Of a stretch of DNA of 64,000 nt, positions 1 through 11,138 are shown in pieces. The DNA comes from Atherix ibis (taxonomy: Eukaryota > Arthropoda > Insecta > Diptera > Athericidae). The notes under the pieces were generated by a model. That model worked only from the letters and a program-made list of their open reading frames with translations, did not search any database and was not told the origin of the DNA. Position 1 is the first letter of the stretch. The number at the start of each line of letters is the position of its first letter. The DNA is taken from the NCBI GenBank assembly GCA_958298945.1, contig OY282610.1:36711667-36775666 (forward strand), given 5' to 3'. The position numbers and the translations under genes are program-made.

Positions 1-75
1 ACAATACGTCTTTAGAATGTAAAGGCAAATTTCGACTTAGCGGCAAGGGTAAAAGAAAGAAAAAGAAATGACTTA

Positions 76-1366
76 CGTGGGTCATTCAACAAGTACTTAG
101 CCTCACCGCCCGATGGAACTGCTGTCACAAAAGAAATTTACCATCATGCAGTACATTCTTTTAGTAGCCTTACTGTCAAAGCTTCAGTCGATTCCCTTCA
201 TTAGTTTTGTTTTGAGAGCCTTTGAAAGCGAGCGTGTTGGTCGGTTGCACAAAAATGGAAAAAGAACAATATCGTTCGGTGATTAGATTCTTGTTTTTGG
301 AAGGGAAAACGCGCAGCGAAATCAAAGATTGCTTGGATGCTGTGTATGTTGACTCTTCTCCTTCGATGGCGACTGTCTCGTTGATTCAACGAGTTTGTTC
401 GTGGCCGCACGTCGGTTTTTGATGAGCCACGCCCAGGTGCCCCGAAAACGGCTGCTACGGAGGAAAACGTTGAAAAAGTCCACGATCTCGTGTTGGCAGA
501 CCGTCGATTGAAGGTTCACGAGATAGCTGAGACTATGGGCATCGCAGTAGGAACGGTGCATTATATTCTACACGAAGAACTGGGCATTAGAAAGCTGTCG
601 GCGCGATGGGTGCCGCGTTTGCTCACACCGGAAAATAAGCGCAACCGTGAGACCACATCGACGACGTGTTTGGCGCTGTTTCAGCGCAATCCAGCGGAGT
701 TCTTGCGTCGTTTCGTGACCGTCCACGAAACATGGATTCACTGGTACACACCAGAGACCAAGGAACAGTCGAAACAGTGGACTTCACCCGGCGAACGTGC
801 TCCGAAGAAGGCGAAGACTGTTCGATCGGCCGGAAAGGTGATGGCCACCGTTTTCTGGGATTCACAAGGTGTGATCCACATTGATTACCTCAAGAAGGGT
901 AAAACAATCACGGGGCGCTACTATGCTGACTTATTGGGCCGATTTGACGTCGAATTGAAGAAAAAGCGGCCCCGCTTTGCGAAGAAAAAAGCGCTGTTCC
1001 ACCACGACAACGCGCCGGCTCACACCTCCGCCGTCGCCATGGCCAAATTGGTCGAATTGCGCTACGAATTGCTGCCCCATCCACCCTACTCTCCAGATTT
1101 GGCCCCCTGTAACTACTTCTTGTTTCCAAACCTGAAAAAATCACTCGCCGGGAATAAATTTGGGTCGAATGAGGAGGTCATCGTCGCCACGGAGGCCTAT
1201 TTTGCTTCCCTCGAGAAAATGTATTTTTTGGACGGGTTAAAAAAGTTAGAGCATCGCTGGGCCAAGTGTATCAAGCTTGAAGGAGATTATGTGGAAAAAT
1301 AAATTGCCACCTTTCCAAAATTTTCGTTTTTCTTTTGTAGGCTAAGTACTTGTTGAATGACCCTCG
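76..1366 (+). mobile_element. mariner element with TIRs and TA target duplication
   Basis: Terminal inverted repeats of about 28 bp lie at 76-103 and 1339-1366 with one mismatch (left starts CGTGGGTCATTC, right ends GAATGACCCTCG). TA dinucleotides at 74-75 and 1367-1368 are the expected target duplication. The 1291-bp length is normal for a complete mariner. It carries one broken transposase gene. The termini resemble those of the irritans/vertumnana group; the subfamily is uncertain. Confidence 0.93.
255..1302 (+). pseudogene. mariner transposase, frameshifted and with two catalytic residues lost
   Basis: The frame opens at the ATG at 255 (MEKEQYRSVIRF) and runs to about 378. A small indel and a Trp-to-stop change (TGA at 382-384) then move the reading to another frame, which stays open from 385 through the stop at 1302. 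The helix-turn-helix region (VHYILHEELGIRKLS) and the WVPRLL linker are clear. The DD34D triad is damaged: the first Asp is His (TVHETW), the second is present (HHDNAP), and the third is Asn (LAPCNY). In living members the protein cuts and pastes the element at TA sites. This copy cannot do so on two independent grounds, although the last 270 codons are open. Confidence 0.92.
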
Positions 1367-1368
1367 TA

Positions 1369-2056
1369 TAATAAAAATAGATGATTTTATAAATAGTATA
1401 GGTTTTATATTATTTAAAGAAATTAATAAGCGATGTACATTGTTATGTATTTATAAAATTAAATATTGATTTAAATATTGCTAGTTTAAATTTAATGTTA
1501 TTGATATCGTTCACTTTAATTAAAATATTCTTCAGCAAAATTATATAACATATCTCCTGTTCAGAATCTATCATGTATTTAACATATGTAATTATCTCTC
1601 GTCCAGTTTTCAATTTCAAACGTTACAGATTATTGATTTGAAACAATATTCAGGATTTAACAGTCTCATTTGGAAGATACGATATACGTGTACACATATG
1701 TATAGTCTTGATCAAAATTTTTAGAGATTTGAATACGAAGATTGACGATCTTGTAAAACGAACAGAATAGTTTCTCTTTTTTTTATTATTATTTTTGCTT
1801 TATTTTACATAAATGAACTTTTTTTTTTTTTTTAAATTAATCGTTTTTTCTATATTTTTCTACTTTGTTTTTGAATGATTTATTATATTGTTATTTTTAT
1901 TGAAATTTTGAAAATTTATTCAAATCTAAAACAAATCATAAGTTGGCAGTATTTTTCTTTTTTAATTTTTATTTATTTGCAATGTATTGTAGTATTTCTT
2001 TTTTTTTTTAAAATAATTTCTATGGAAATTAAAAGATTTCAATCGGTCATTTTATA
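1369..2056. other. AT-rich intergenic, no gene seen
   Basis: Very AT-rich, with T-runs near 1780-1860 and 1999-2010. The small open frame at 1875-2057 is low-complexity and hydrophobic only because of its composition. No RNA gene, splice pattern or repeat was recognised. Confidence 0.5.
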
Positions 2057-2059
2057 GTG

Positions 2060-3463
2060 TCCCAGAAATAGATGGCGTGACTGGTAAAATGAGCGGAGGA
2101 GTGTTTGGCAAACTATTCCCGCATATATGAGCAACCTATACGGTGAATGCCTGGAGAGTGGTGTATTTTAGAGTGAATGGAAATTAGGAGACATGGTTAG
2201 CCTGCCCAAGTCTCCGGACGGAATACGGACTGACCCGTCCTCCTATAGGCTGATATGCTTACTGCTAGTATTCGGCAAGGTTCTCCAGCGGATGATGGTA
2301 CATTGGCTGAATGTGAAGTTGGCAGACTAGAATGTATTCGGCTCTTAGTATGGATTTACGAAAGGTAAATCAACTGAGGATGCTTGGATGTGTGTGATAC
2401 GGTATTTTGTGGAGAGAAGTTAATTCCATGAAAGGTATGCGGCCATGTGCTTGAACAATGGGAGCGTTGTTCGCCAGATGGTGGTGCATGGCTGCCCGGA
2501 GGGTTCTGTGGCCCGCTTCGCCATCTGGAATATGATGATGACGGGTCTCTTGGTGCAGTTGGAGGAGACCGGTTGCGGTGTGATCGCATATGTGGATGGT
2601 CTTCTGCTTAGTATTGAAGGGGTGAGTAGGTATGGGGTAGAAGTAGCGGGAAGCCGCTATATGAAGATGGTGTGTGAATGGGGCAATAGAATGGGAGTGA
2701 ATGTCTCAGAAAGGAAGACTGTGTGTATGTATGTTGAGGGGATTTTTGGCACCCAGTAGGCCGTCCAATATTCGTTAGAGGTAGTCGGGGTCTGATACGA
2801 GCGGGAAGTGCGTTACCTTGGAGTAAAGGTATGAGGGAGACTGAACTTTCGGCCTCACATGCAAGATCTAAGGGGGCGTGTGGCCGGTTTGGTTGGCAGC
2901 TGGTGCGACTATTTCGTAAGAAATGGGGACTTAGGTTTAGATCGGTGAAAGTCCTGTACAAGGGTGTGTTTGTTCCATGTGCTATGTATGCTTCGTGTAT
3001 ATGGGGTGACATTATCCGTTACCAGTATGCAAGGGTAGGCATAAATTCTGTGCAGCGTCTGGCTTTGTATGTATGTTTGAATGTATGTAGAACCGTATCA
3101 ACCAATGCGATGCAGGTTTTCATGGGAGAAATTCCATGGGATCTGGAGGTGCTGCGTGAAAACATTCACTACCGTCACATGTTCATTTTGGATGTGTGCT
3201 TTGCATCTGCGTATGGATTTGAATTTGGTCTGCACCTTGGGTATTTACTCACGGGACATGGGAGTATAAATGTGTTCCTGTACGAGCGTGGACGGGCTGT
3301 GGCCCCTTGTGGGGCGGCGGAGGAAAGTGCCAAGCACATTCTCATCGAGTGTGGCCTGTACGGAGATTTTCGTGACCTAGGTGCATGTGGAATTGTAGTG
3401 AATGGTGATAGTGTAGATGTGAGTGGTGTGTTAGGTGTGAGAGAACGATATGAACTTTTATGA
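2060..3463 (+). pseudogene. R1-like LINE reverse transcriptase, 5'-truncated and degenerate
   Basis: Translation across frames gives the hallmarks of a non-LTR reverse transcriptase: DGVTGKM at about 2072, LPKSPDGIRTDPSSYR and ICLLLVFGKVL at 2196-2290, YGFTKGKSTEDAW at about 2347-2388, then HGCPEGSV at 2490. The stretch that should hold the first catalytic Asp is deleted between about 2420 and 2440. The YADD box is reduced to YVDG at about 2590, so one catalytic Asp codon is gone. The carboxyl part (2831-3463) ends in LTGHGSIN and a Cys/His segment (CGAAEESAKHILIEC), typical of R1-clade elements. The endonuclease and ORF1 are missing, as in a 5'-truncated insertion. Confidence 0.85.
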
Positions 3464-4035
3464 GTGTGTAAATGTTTATGAGTGTGTAAGGAAAGCGAGA
3501 ATGGTACATGAGTGAGTGTGTAAATGGCACGCAAGGTGGCTGCGACCGGGTGAAAGACCAAGGTCGATTCCGATTGACCTTTCGGGTCTTTGCGAACCCG
3601 CGTACCTAGGGATTTACAAGATTCCTTACCGTAGCTCAATGAGCAAAGTACAAAACGAAGTACTCTTAAAAAAAAAATTTGTACCACGGGAATCGGGGTT
3701 GCCACATGGTATTAAAACACACTGTCCCCGACAATAGTGAGGCACCTTAGGCAACAACATGGTGGCTGTGGTTAATACCCATATCGCGGGTACGGTATCT
3801 GGATCGCTGGTGGGATATACTGTTAATTATCTCAGGCGCTGTCACTGCTTATGACAGTAGAGGTTTAGATAGGCCTCGCCATAAACAGTTGGAGTAATCA
3901 GCTTGTAACTGGTTACTGACTGTAAACTGACAGTAATGGTAGTGCGGTGATTGACCGTAACTCAATCCCTATGGTCGTAGGCGACTCATGGTTGTATGTT
4001 TAATGACAGATAAGTCACGTTAAATAACATAATAC
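3464..4035 (+). mobile_element. Probable 3' tail of the R1-like LINE
   Basis: This stretch has a more balanced base composition than the AT-rich DNA around it and directly follows the LINE coding remnant. An A-run lies at about 3669-3678, and the sequence returns to the AT-rich background near 4035. I assign it to the LINE 3' untranslated region by position and composition only. No target duplication was found. Confidence 0.4.
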
Positions 4036-4539
4036 TACTGGTCATTTTATAATTGCAACATAGTATTAAATGTCAACTACACATAATCATACCAAGAAAA
4101 AAAATCATATATTAAGTAAATTAATGGTCAAATAAAAAAAAAACAAATTGTTTTTCGCAAATTTTTTTTGTCTCCTAATTATTGTATTTGCGTGTACATT
4201 TTCAGATTTTTTCAATTCGTTTTTATTCTTTTTTAAATATAGATTTTTGTGTAGTTTTTTTTTATTTGAATTTAATAGTAATTTTTCTAATCATTTCACT
4301 ATGTTTAAACTTATTTCCTAACAATTACAACTAAAATTCTACTTACATACTCGAACTTATTTCTATATAACATTCTAAATACTAATCATTATGATTATTA
4401 TTAATTGTCTCTTCTATTTTGATTTGATCGTTTTTAGTTAATAATTTCTTTGACTAAATTTTATTATTTTATTTTTCAGTTTTTGTTTTTTTTTTCTTCT
4501 TTTTTTCTTGAAATTATTAATTAACTAAAATATATAATA
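4036..4539. other. AT-rich DNA downstream of ort
   Basis: Low-complexity AT-rich sequence between the LINE remnant and the ort stop codon. It presumably contains the ort 3' untranslated region, since several AATAAA-type signals occur on the minus strand, but none can be singled out. Confidence 0.4.
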
Positions 4540-7500
4540 TTAAAGGAATGTTGACCAATATACAATATTTAAAATAAAAAATGAAAATGGAAAGAAAAAT
4601 CGTGAAAACTTGTCAATATAAAGTGCTGTTTCTCGGCCATGACAGAACGTGTCGTATTGTGGAACTGTAACAGATGCACGATGATCGCCAGTCTGGAAAT
4701 TTATTATGTTTTTTTTTTTTTTAATTATGGTTTTGCCCAAAATAAATAAATAAAAAGAAAAGAAAACAAGATAAATAAAGACTTTTTTTTTCTCAATAAG
4801 TGAAAAAATTGGAATGTACCTTTAAATCATCAGCATCTCGGAGATCCTCATCGGAATAACCTTTCATAGCTTTTGTTGCCACTGGTCCCATATAATTATT
4901 AACTACAGCAAATTCCATTAGGGATAAAAAAACAAAAACCGAACAGGACGACATCCAGACATCGATTGCCTTAACATAGGATACAGGGGGTAAAGACTGT
5001 TGGGATTGTGTATTTTGTGTGGCCAAAGTTAGCAAAGACGTTACCCCCAATGTAACTCGGGCTGGTATCGCTTCTGGTTTTATCCAAAACGATATCCATG
5101 ACATAACAACAATCAATGCTGATGGTATGTAAGTGTGAAATAAATGATAGCCTAGACGACGTCTTAAATTAAAGACAACAGCTAGACATGTAAAATTACC
5201 TACAATAGAAATATGTACCAATCAATTGATATGGTCAAATTCTGAATAGTATCTCCACTTACCAGTTGAGTATTCGATTGTACAATCTGTTGTGTAATTA
5301 TTCGATATATCCAACTGAGGCAGTTCTATTTCGGAATTGACTACCAAAGGATCAGTCATATTCCAAATGAATACTAAATCTTGCACTGTATGCGATACTA
5401 AAAATTATCCACATAATTTATAATAATTAGTATCAATCAATTAATCAATAGATTAAATTAATTATTACTAATTAACTAGACAATTATTTTGAATAATTCC
5501 CAACCAATCAGGATATTTATTTTTTTAAACAAAATTAAAAAGGAGGGAAAAACAGGCCAATTTACTAATAAGTATATTCGTTTCGTTTGAGAAGTGCAAC
5601 GAAATTTTCTTTGGGAAAATTATTAGGATTTGTTTTTATACTTACAACTTTCTATCATCATTGAACATATTTGCGTGTCATGAGGATATGATTCAAATTT
5701 CATGGCGCAAGATAAGACAAGTGTCAATCTAAAAAAAAAAAACAAAAAAAAACCAACAAACAAATTAAAATAAAAGTTATTAGTTTTTGAAACCATCAAA
5801 CCATATGCAAGAATTTGATTTATTTTGTTTTATTGAAAAAGTAATATTCATAAGAAAGTATTCATTTGAATTGCATACAATAGCAAAGGCTAAACGATTT
5901 TTTTAAAATTTAATTTAAGATATTACTAAATTCATTTCTTATATAAATATTGATGGGAATTGTAAAGTATTCAAAATATACGCTTTTTTTTGTTAAGGGC
6001 TAGGGGGGTGAGTAGCATCAACAATATTGTATTATTATCAGTTTTCGATAAAAGAATAGTTTCAATGTGACTAAGAAGAAAATACAAATATTGGAGCAAA
6101 TTTTTTAGTGAAGGCTAATTTTTTTTTTAGGAAATTTTTAAAGTCGAAATAATTTGACGGTGCAAAAATTCCGTACATCGTAAAATTCGGGCTCGTGAGA
6201 TCGCTGAAAGATTAAATTTATCGAATTCGACTGTTCATGATCATTTGAAACGGCTAGGTTTAATCTCAAAGCTCGACATATGGGAAAAAAATTTGTGCTG
6301 TCGCATTGACGTTTGTGATTTGCTTCTCAAACGCGAAGAAAATGATCAATTTCATTGATCTTTCACTGGGGACGAGAAATGGGTTGTCTAGAACAATGTT
6401 AAGCGCAAAAGATCCCATAGGATAACCTTTTTTTGATGAATGAATATTCATCAAAAAAAGGTCATGCTATCTGTTTGGTGGGATTTTAAAAAAATCGTTT
6501 ATTTTGAGCTTCTACCGAGTAACACAACAATCAATTCTGAAGTGTACTGTCATCAGTTGGACAAATTGAATGATTCACTTAAAGAAAAAAGGCCAGAATT
6601 GGTCAATAGGAAAGGTATAGTGTTCCAACAGGAGAATGCGAAACCTTTTAGAGCTCGGAGGTTGACCACCTTCCGATTATCATTTTTTCTGGTCTCTAAA
6701 ATTTTTTTTAGACGGTTAAACGTTTAATTTTTTAAAATTAAAACAAAATTTTATGAACGTGGAATCATGCTACTACCAGAAAGATGTTAAAGGGTATTAA
6801 ATCAGATTGGACAATATTTTATTGAATAAAATATTAATTCACTATAAGAAAATCGTCTTTCAATTTTATTTAAAAAAAAAACGAAATTACTTCCCGGACA
6901 ACCCAATACTTAAAAATTGAATAACTTTGAACACTAATTGCGCGGAAAACATTTTTAATATACTCGTATTGTAAAAAAATTAATATTTTAAAATTTTCTT
7001 ATTTAGAATTAAAAAAAAAAAAATATTTAAAAATTCGATAACAGTTTTAAGGTACGGCCCGGAATAAGTTCAGTTATTTAAATTTGATTCATTGTTTTTT
7101 TTTTTTTGGCTATAAAAAAAATTATAGTTTTTCCACTCCAATACAGTTTATAGAGCTTAATTTTTTTTGCATAATTTATACTCTTTGAAATTCAACAGTG
7201 GCCATTGAAGAAAAACCCGTCCATATTTAGTATACTTTCATATATTCTCATAAACAAACGAAGCTATTTACTGGCTTATCGGTTATAATAGAACTCTGTT
7301 CGAAAAAAAAACATGTCAACGATTGACATTTCAGTTTATTTTGAATTTACGATTTTTGACATTTCAGTTTATTTTGAATTTACGATTTTTGACATTTCAA
7401 TTTATTTTGAATTTACGATTTTTGACATTTCAGCTTATTTTGAATTTACGTATACTTTTAGCTTATTTATTAGCTAATATGCAACATTTTTTTCCGATTA

Positions 7501-8581
7501 ACTATTTTGAGTGAATTATCCTATCATTAATTAAATAAGAAATTTATTAAGAAATATTTTTCACAAATGAGTATGAGAAAACTCTTGAACATTTTATTTA
7601 CAGTGGTAATTGTATTTAATATTATATTGTAGGTACATTATATACCATAACCATCAGAATAAAGCAGAATACTTTCTTAAGTGAATTTAATTAGGCAAAA
7701 AAAAAAAATTTAGCACTAACAACAAAGGCTATCCCAGATTATACGAGTACACCAACTTTAGATTTTGTGTCATTTTATTTTTCTGCGGTTGGCAGCTCTG
7801 GTTTTTTTTTTTATAAATCAGTTCAATATGGAACGCTACACAAAAGTGTAATGCAATAAAATGGAGCAACATTTTGAATGCAGCATATAAAATCTAGAAC
7901 ATCCTTTTGTAGAGAAACAATAATAAAAATAACTAATAATAATATTTTCAACAAACAAAAAAATATATAAATAATCATTTTACTTTGACATATATAGTAG
8001 CGTTTTATCGTGATACAACCACAAATAATGATTTGGAATGCTCATCTCGTGGAATGTGACTTTTTTGGCATTTTTAAAGAAACAATCCGGTCTCCATATA
8101 CTATGCAGCCAATCAACGTCGAGAATTCTGTATTCCTCGCTCATATTCTCTGGAAGACGAAGTCTTGGATCTCGCCAACTTTGAGCTAAAAAAATGTCTG
8201 TTACATATGTCTAGAATAAAATTTAAAAAAAAAATAAATAAATAATAATAATAATAATAATAATGAATGCCAAGAATATGTTTATTAAGGTTATTTGGTA
8301 AGGATTCAATAATTGTATGAACTTTTTTTTTTAGGTATTTCTAATACTCAATAATAAAAAGTAGTAAAAAAAATATTTGATAAATACTCTCACTTACCAT
8401 TGATTCTTCATTAATTGAATCCAACGATAATACGGTAACATGAAAATAAACAACTGTCGGCTGTCCTAACAATTTTGGTGCACGATTTTTATCATATTGC
8501 TTCGATGGTATTGGAAGAATGTCCGGAAGTGATAGACTCGATTCATAGTTTGATACAAGTTCAGCACTTTCAGTATTATTT
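4540..8581 (-). CDS. ort: Histamine-gated chloride channel subunit (ort / HisCl2), 5' end missing
   Basis: Cys-loop ligand-gated chloride channel, the photoreceptor-synapse histamine receptor of flies. Exons, read right to left: 8581-8398, 8210-7984, 5728-5646, 5397-5263, 5199-4820 and 4692-4540 (stop). The 8581 start is the likely acceptor. All other junctions have GT/AG ends and keep frame. The extracellular domain includes YDKNRAPKLLGQPTVVYFHV and SIWRPDCFF. The Cys-loop signature is in the 5728-5646 exon (CAMKFESYPHDTQIC). Membrane segments 1-3 are in the 5199-4820 exon: M1 with FHTYIPSALIVVMSWISFW, the M2 pore lining with PARVTLGVTSLLTLATQ, then M3. M4 is in the last exon (FSRFFFPFSFFILNIVYW). 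The PAR motif before M2 marks an anion channel. The signal-peptide exon was not found; it may lie beyond the copia-like insertion at 8758. Conservation with Drosophila is very high by recall, so this is probably a working gene. Confidence 0.93.
6170..6906 (+). mobile_element. Truncated mariner relic inside an ort intron
   Basis: Lies between ort exons 5728 and 7984, antisense to the gene. Decayed transposase is readable on the plus strand: REIAERLNLSNSTVHDHLKRL near 6190-6265, TGDEKWVV near 6365-6390 (first catalytic Asp still visible), then an open stretch 6440-6700 with LPSNTTINSEVYCHQLDKLN and FQQENAKPF, where the second Asp is Glu. The segment holding the third Asp is deleted, but GIMLLPE near 6760 remains. 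The right terminus (ACTTCCCGGACAACCCAA, ending 6906) is followed by TA. The left terminus is absent. It is a different lineage (mauritiana/cecropia-like) from the mariner at 76-1366. Confidence 0.85.
6425..6462. repeat. Perfect 17-bp hairpin inside the mariner relic
   Basis: Arms 6425-6441 and 6446-6462 are exact inverted complements around a 4-base loop. The right arm duplicates the left in inverted form and interrupts the transposase, so it arose after the element died. Confidence 0.85.
7325..7455. repeat. 33-bp tandem repeat, about four units, in an ort intron
   Basis: Units start at 7325, 7358, 7391 and 7424 and share GACATTTCAGTTTATTTTG. The period is a multiple of three and there is no stop, so an 11-residue repeat stays open on the plus strand. 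There is no sign that it is translated. Confidence 0.85.
8233..8265. repeat. AAT/AAAT microsatellite
   Basis: A run of AAAT units followed by about nine AAT units in the ort intron. Confidence 0.85.
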
Positions 8582-8757
8582 CTAATTAAATTATATGGAG
8601 AGAGAAAAAATATATAATAAAAAATTATTTTTAAAAGAAAAACGTATATAATATTGTATATTTGGTATAAATACATTTCGGAAAGGATGCGCCTAAAAGC
8701 TACGTAGACGGCAGTAAAACTTGACCAACTGAAACTGGTTTATTAAATATTTATACT

Positions 8758-9010
8758 TGTTGAAAATTTCTTGTGTGGGATCTTCTTTAACAACAGACTT
8801 CTTATATCTTGATAAAACTTTCTGTCGATGAACAATATTAATACGCAGATAACAATTCGAGCACACCTGTCACTTTTTACATTCTCTATCAGGAATAAAT
8901 TTATAGGTTAAGTTTTTCAAGACTGCCAACTACAAAACGTTCACTTTTATTTTTCTGCACAACTGTAATTGATGGAATTTAAATGGACAAATTTTTGGTT
9001 AATCTCAACA
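8758..9010 (-). repeat. 3' LTR of the copia-like element
   Basis: Partner of 10674-10941. The RNase H frame reads into this LTR: its stop TGA at 9005-9007 lies in the terminal TGTTGA. Confidence 0.92.
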
Positions 9011-9430
9011 CTCATCCTTAATCAAAAATGAACGATTCAAATTAAAAAGAACCTTACTCAAAGGCTTTTTGAGAATATCTGCAATTTGTTTCTTTCCCTC
9101 AATGTGCTCAATACTGACAGTTTCCTCTGTGTGATACTTAATAAACTTTCTTAAAATCTCAATATGTTTCTTTCCCCTATTTAATTTTCCTTCGTGAGTG
9201 TTTTGCATGTAGACAGCCGATTTGTTGTCCACAAATATCGGAATGGGTTGATCTTCTTTCATGATGCCAAGTTCCAGGGCCAGTCGCTTCAGCCAACACA
9301 CATCGTCGATTACTTGATAGGCTGCTCTGTATTCTGCCTCGGCCGTTGAAGTTGACACTACCTTCTGTCTCAGAGAGTACCTTATAATTGGTCCGCCTCT
9401 CAAGATCAAACCACCACTGGCCGATTTCAT
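9005..9430 (-). pseudogene. copia pol remnant: RNase H domain only
   Basis: An open frame of 141 codons with the copia RNase H signature: KSASGG, STSTAEAEYRAAYQ, FVDNKSAVYMQN, a HIEILRKF segment, and KQIADILKKPLSKVLF near the end. The first Met is only a methionine within the domain. Everything upstream, including the YVDD reverse transcriptase, is deleted, so it cannot act alone. Confidence 0.9.
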
Positions 9431-9559
9431 TGACTCTTTTTTTTGTAAATCTGTTAATTTTTATTACTTTTAATAAATATCGTTGTTGAAATTTCCTCCA
9501 GGCGATCAGGGCTGCCGCCTAGGTCCGACGTCTTCAAACTCACTGTCAACCAGACGCTG

Positions 9560-10413
9560 GGTTTCCTCTTTGTATCGCTGTTGTTGTTTCCTCGATGTGG
9601 ACACTCCTTTGAAAAGTAACCTTTCTGCCCACACGAGTTGCAGTCATAATTTTTCTTACAATATTCCGTGACCCCTCAGTCCACACTTGTAGCATACAGG
9701 GCCATTTTTATCATTCTTCTTTGTTGACTTTCCTTGCGATTTCTTGTTGTTGTATCTCTTAGTTATAAGTGCGTTCGTTGATGTTGATTCCTGTCCTTTG
9801 TTTTGGTTGGTCTGTCTCTCATCCTCCAGTCTCAACCGCTCGATCAAAGTTGTGGAGTTTTGGTTTGCACCTGTCACGTTGTCCCACGAAGTTCCAAAAT
9901 GTGCCATTTTGGGGGCAACATGCTCGAAATTCTCGACATCATCCATGAATCTCGTACTGGGTCATTCTCCGTTCCCAATTGTTCACCTATGGACAACAAC
10001 TCCATACAATTTTCTATGACTGATTTATTTTCATCAAACGTGTACGTGAAAAATTTTCTTCGCAAAATTTCCATAGTCATATCAGTCTTTGTGCCATAAA
10101 GTTGAACTAATTTTTCCAGCATTTGATTTCCTGAGTGACAGTTTGCAATCTTGTACGCTATTTGGTCGCTTACATTCTAAACAATGAGCTGTTGAGCCTC
10201 CAAGTCCTTTTCAACCCATGTCTTGACATCTGGAGTATCAGCTGCTCCAGCCGGTCGTAATATTGCTCCCGCGGCCACATCATACATTTTCTTGGTTTTC
10301 ATAACGACATCTGCCTTCAATCTCCATGGCACATAGTTGACATCACCATGCGAGTCCTGATTTAGCATCACCAATTGCGACCTGACTGTATCCATGTTGG
10401 ACACGTGACTCAA
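9560..10413 (-). pseudogene. copia gag remnant with zinc knuckles
   Basis: Reads in three overlapping frames: 10413-10177 (VNYVPWRLKADVVMKTK), 10122-9874 (LVQLYGTKTDMTMEILRRKF, then an IGEQLG segment) and 9946-9656. The last has a CCHC knuckle (CYKCGLRGH) broken by an indel just after its His, then a second knuckle in another frame (CNSCGQKGYFSKEC) where His is replaced by Tyr. Gag normally forms the particle and binds RNA. At least two frameshifts make this copy dead. Confidence 0.85.
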
Positions 10414-10658
10414 CCTTTGAATGTGACTGTACCTACAATTTGGGCAATTTTGTGTTTTCTATTTTCTTGACAATTGTGTACGAATGGTTTGCAACGTTGT
10501 TTTCTTGTCAGTTGGGCCGTTGCTGACTTGTTGCGAAGCGATCCTGCTCGCCTGACGTGTGAACTCGGCGTGCCGGTTCAAAACCTGTCCAACTTGCTTG
10601 CTCCAATTTTAACTTGCTCCAAAGACGTTTGTTCTCGAAGATGCCACTTTATTGTCGT

Positions 10659-10673
10659 CCTGGGCCTATAACC
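10659..10673 (-). other. Primer-binding site, internal initiator-tRNA-Met type
   Basis: Directly next to the 5' LTR. On the minus strand it reads GGTTATAGGCCCAGG. This is one base from the sequence that copia-group elements use to pair with the inside of initiator tRNA-Met rather than with its 3' end. Confidence 0.75.
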
Positions 10674-10941
10674 TGTTGAAAATTTCTTGTGTGGGATCTT
10701 CTTTAACAACAGACTTCTTATATCTTGATAAACAAGATTCTGACAAAACTTTCTGTCGATGAACAATATTAATATGCAGATAACAATTCCAGCACACCTG
10801 TCACCTTTTACATTCTCTATCAGGAATAAATTTATAGGTTAAGTTTTTCAAGACTGCCAACTACAAAACTTTCACTTTTATTTTTCTGCACAATTGTAAT
10901 TGGTGGAATTTATATGGACAAATTTTTGGTTAATCTCAACA
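10674..10941 (-). repeat. 5' LTR of the copia-like element
   Basis: Begins TGTTGAAAA and ends CTCAACA on the plus strand. It carries a 14-base insertion relative to the other LTR, near 10732-10745. Confidence 0.92.
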
Positions 10942-11138
10942 ATACTCGTTAATGCCCGTCAATTGGGCCGTATTTTTTTTTATTAAATTGTAATCATGTG
11001 GAGAATAATTTATAAATAATAACCGAAACAGAAATTTAAACGCATATTTTACAGGGTGAGACATATGTTTTTTTTTTAACTGATACGTATCGTAAACAAA
11101 CTTTGGAAATTTTTATTGAAAATGAAATTGAAAAAAAT

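Larger units (their letters stand above)
8758..10941 (-). mobile_element. Internally deleted copia-like LTR retrotransposon
   Basis: Two long terminal repeats (8758-9010 and 10674-10941) begin TGTTGAAAATTTC and end CTCAACA on the plus strand. A perfect 5-bp target duplication ATACT lies at 8753-8757 and 10942-10946. Read on the minus strand: 5' LTR, primer-binding site, gag, then directly the RNase H tail and 3' LTR. Protease, integrase and most of the reverse transcriptase are gone, so the 2.2-kb element is less than half the usual copia length. The LTRs differ by a 14-base indel and several substitutions, so the insertion is not very recent. It sits 177 bp upstream of the first ort exon I can see, in the same orientation as ort. 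Confidence 0.93.

Noticed and set aside
8582..8676. Hydrophobic extension of the ort exon as signal peptide
   Set aside because: It starts right above a plausible splice acceptor, is AT-rich throughout and does not resemble the known ort start. Kept only as an open possibility.
9744..10099. Two overlapping plus-strand frames of 91 and 98 codons
   Set aside because: Complements of the copia gag remnant.
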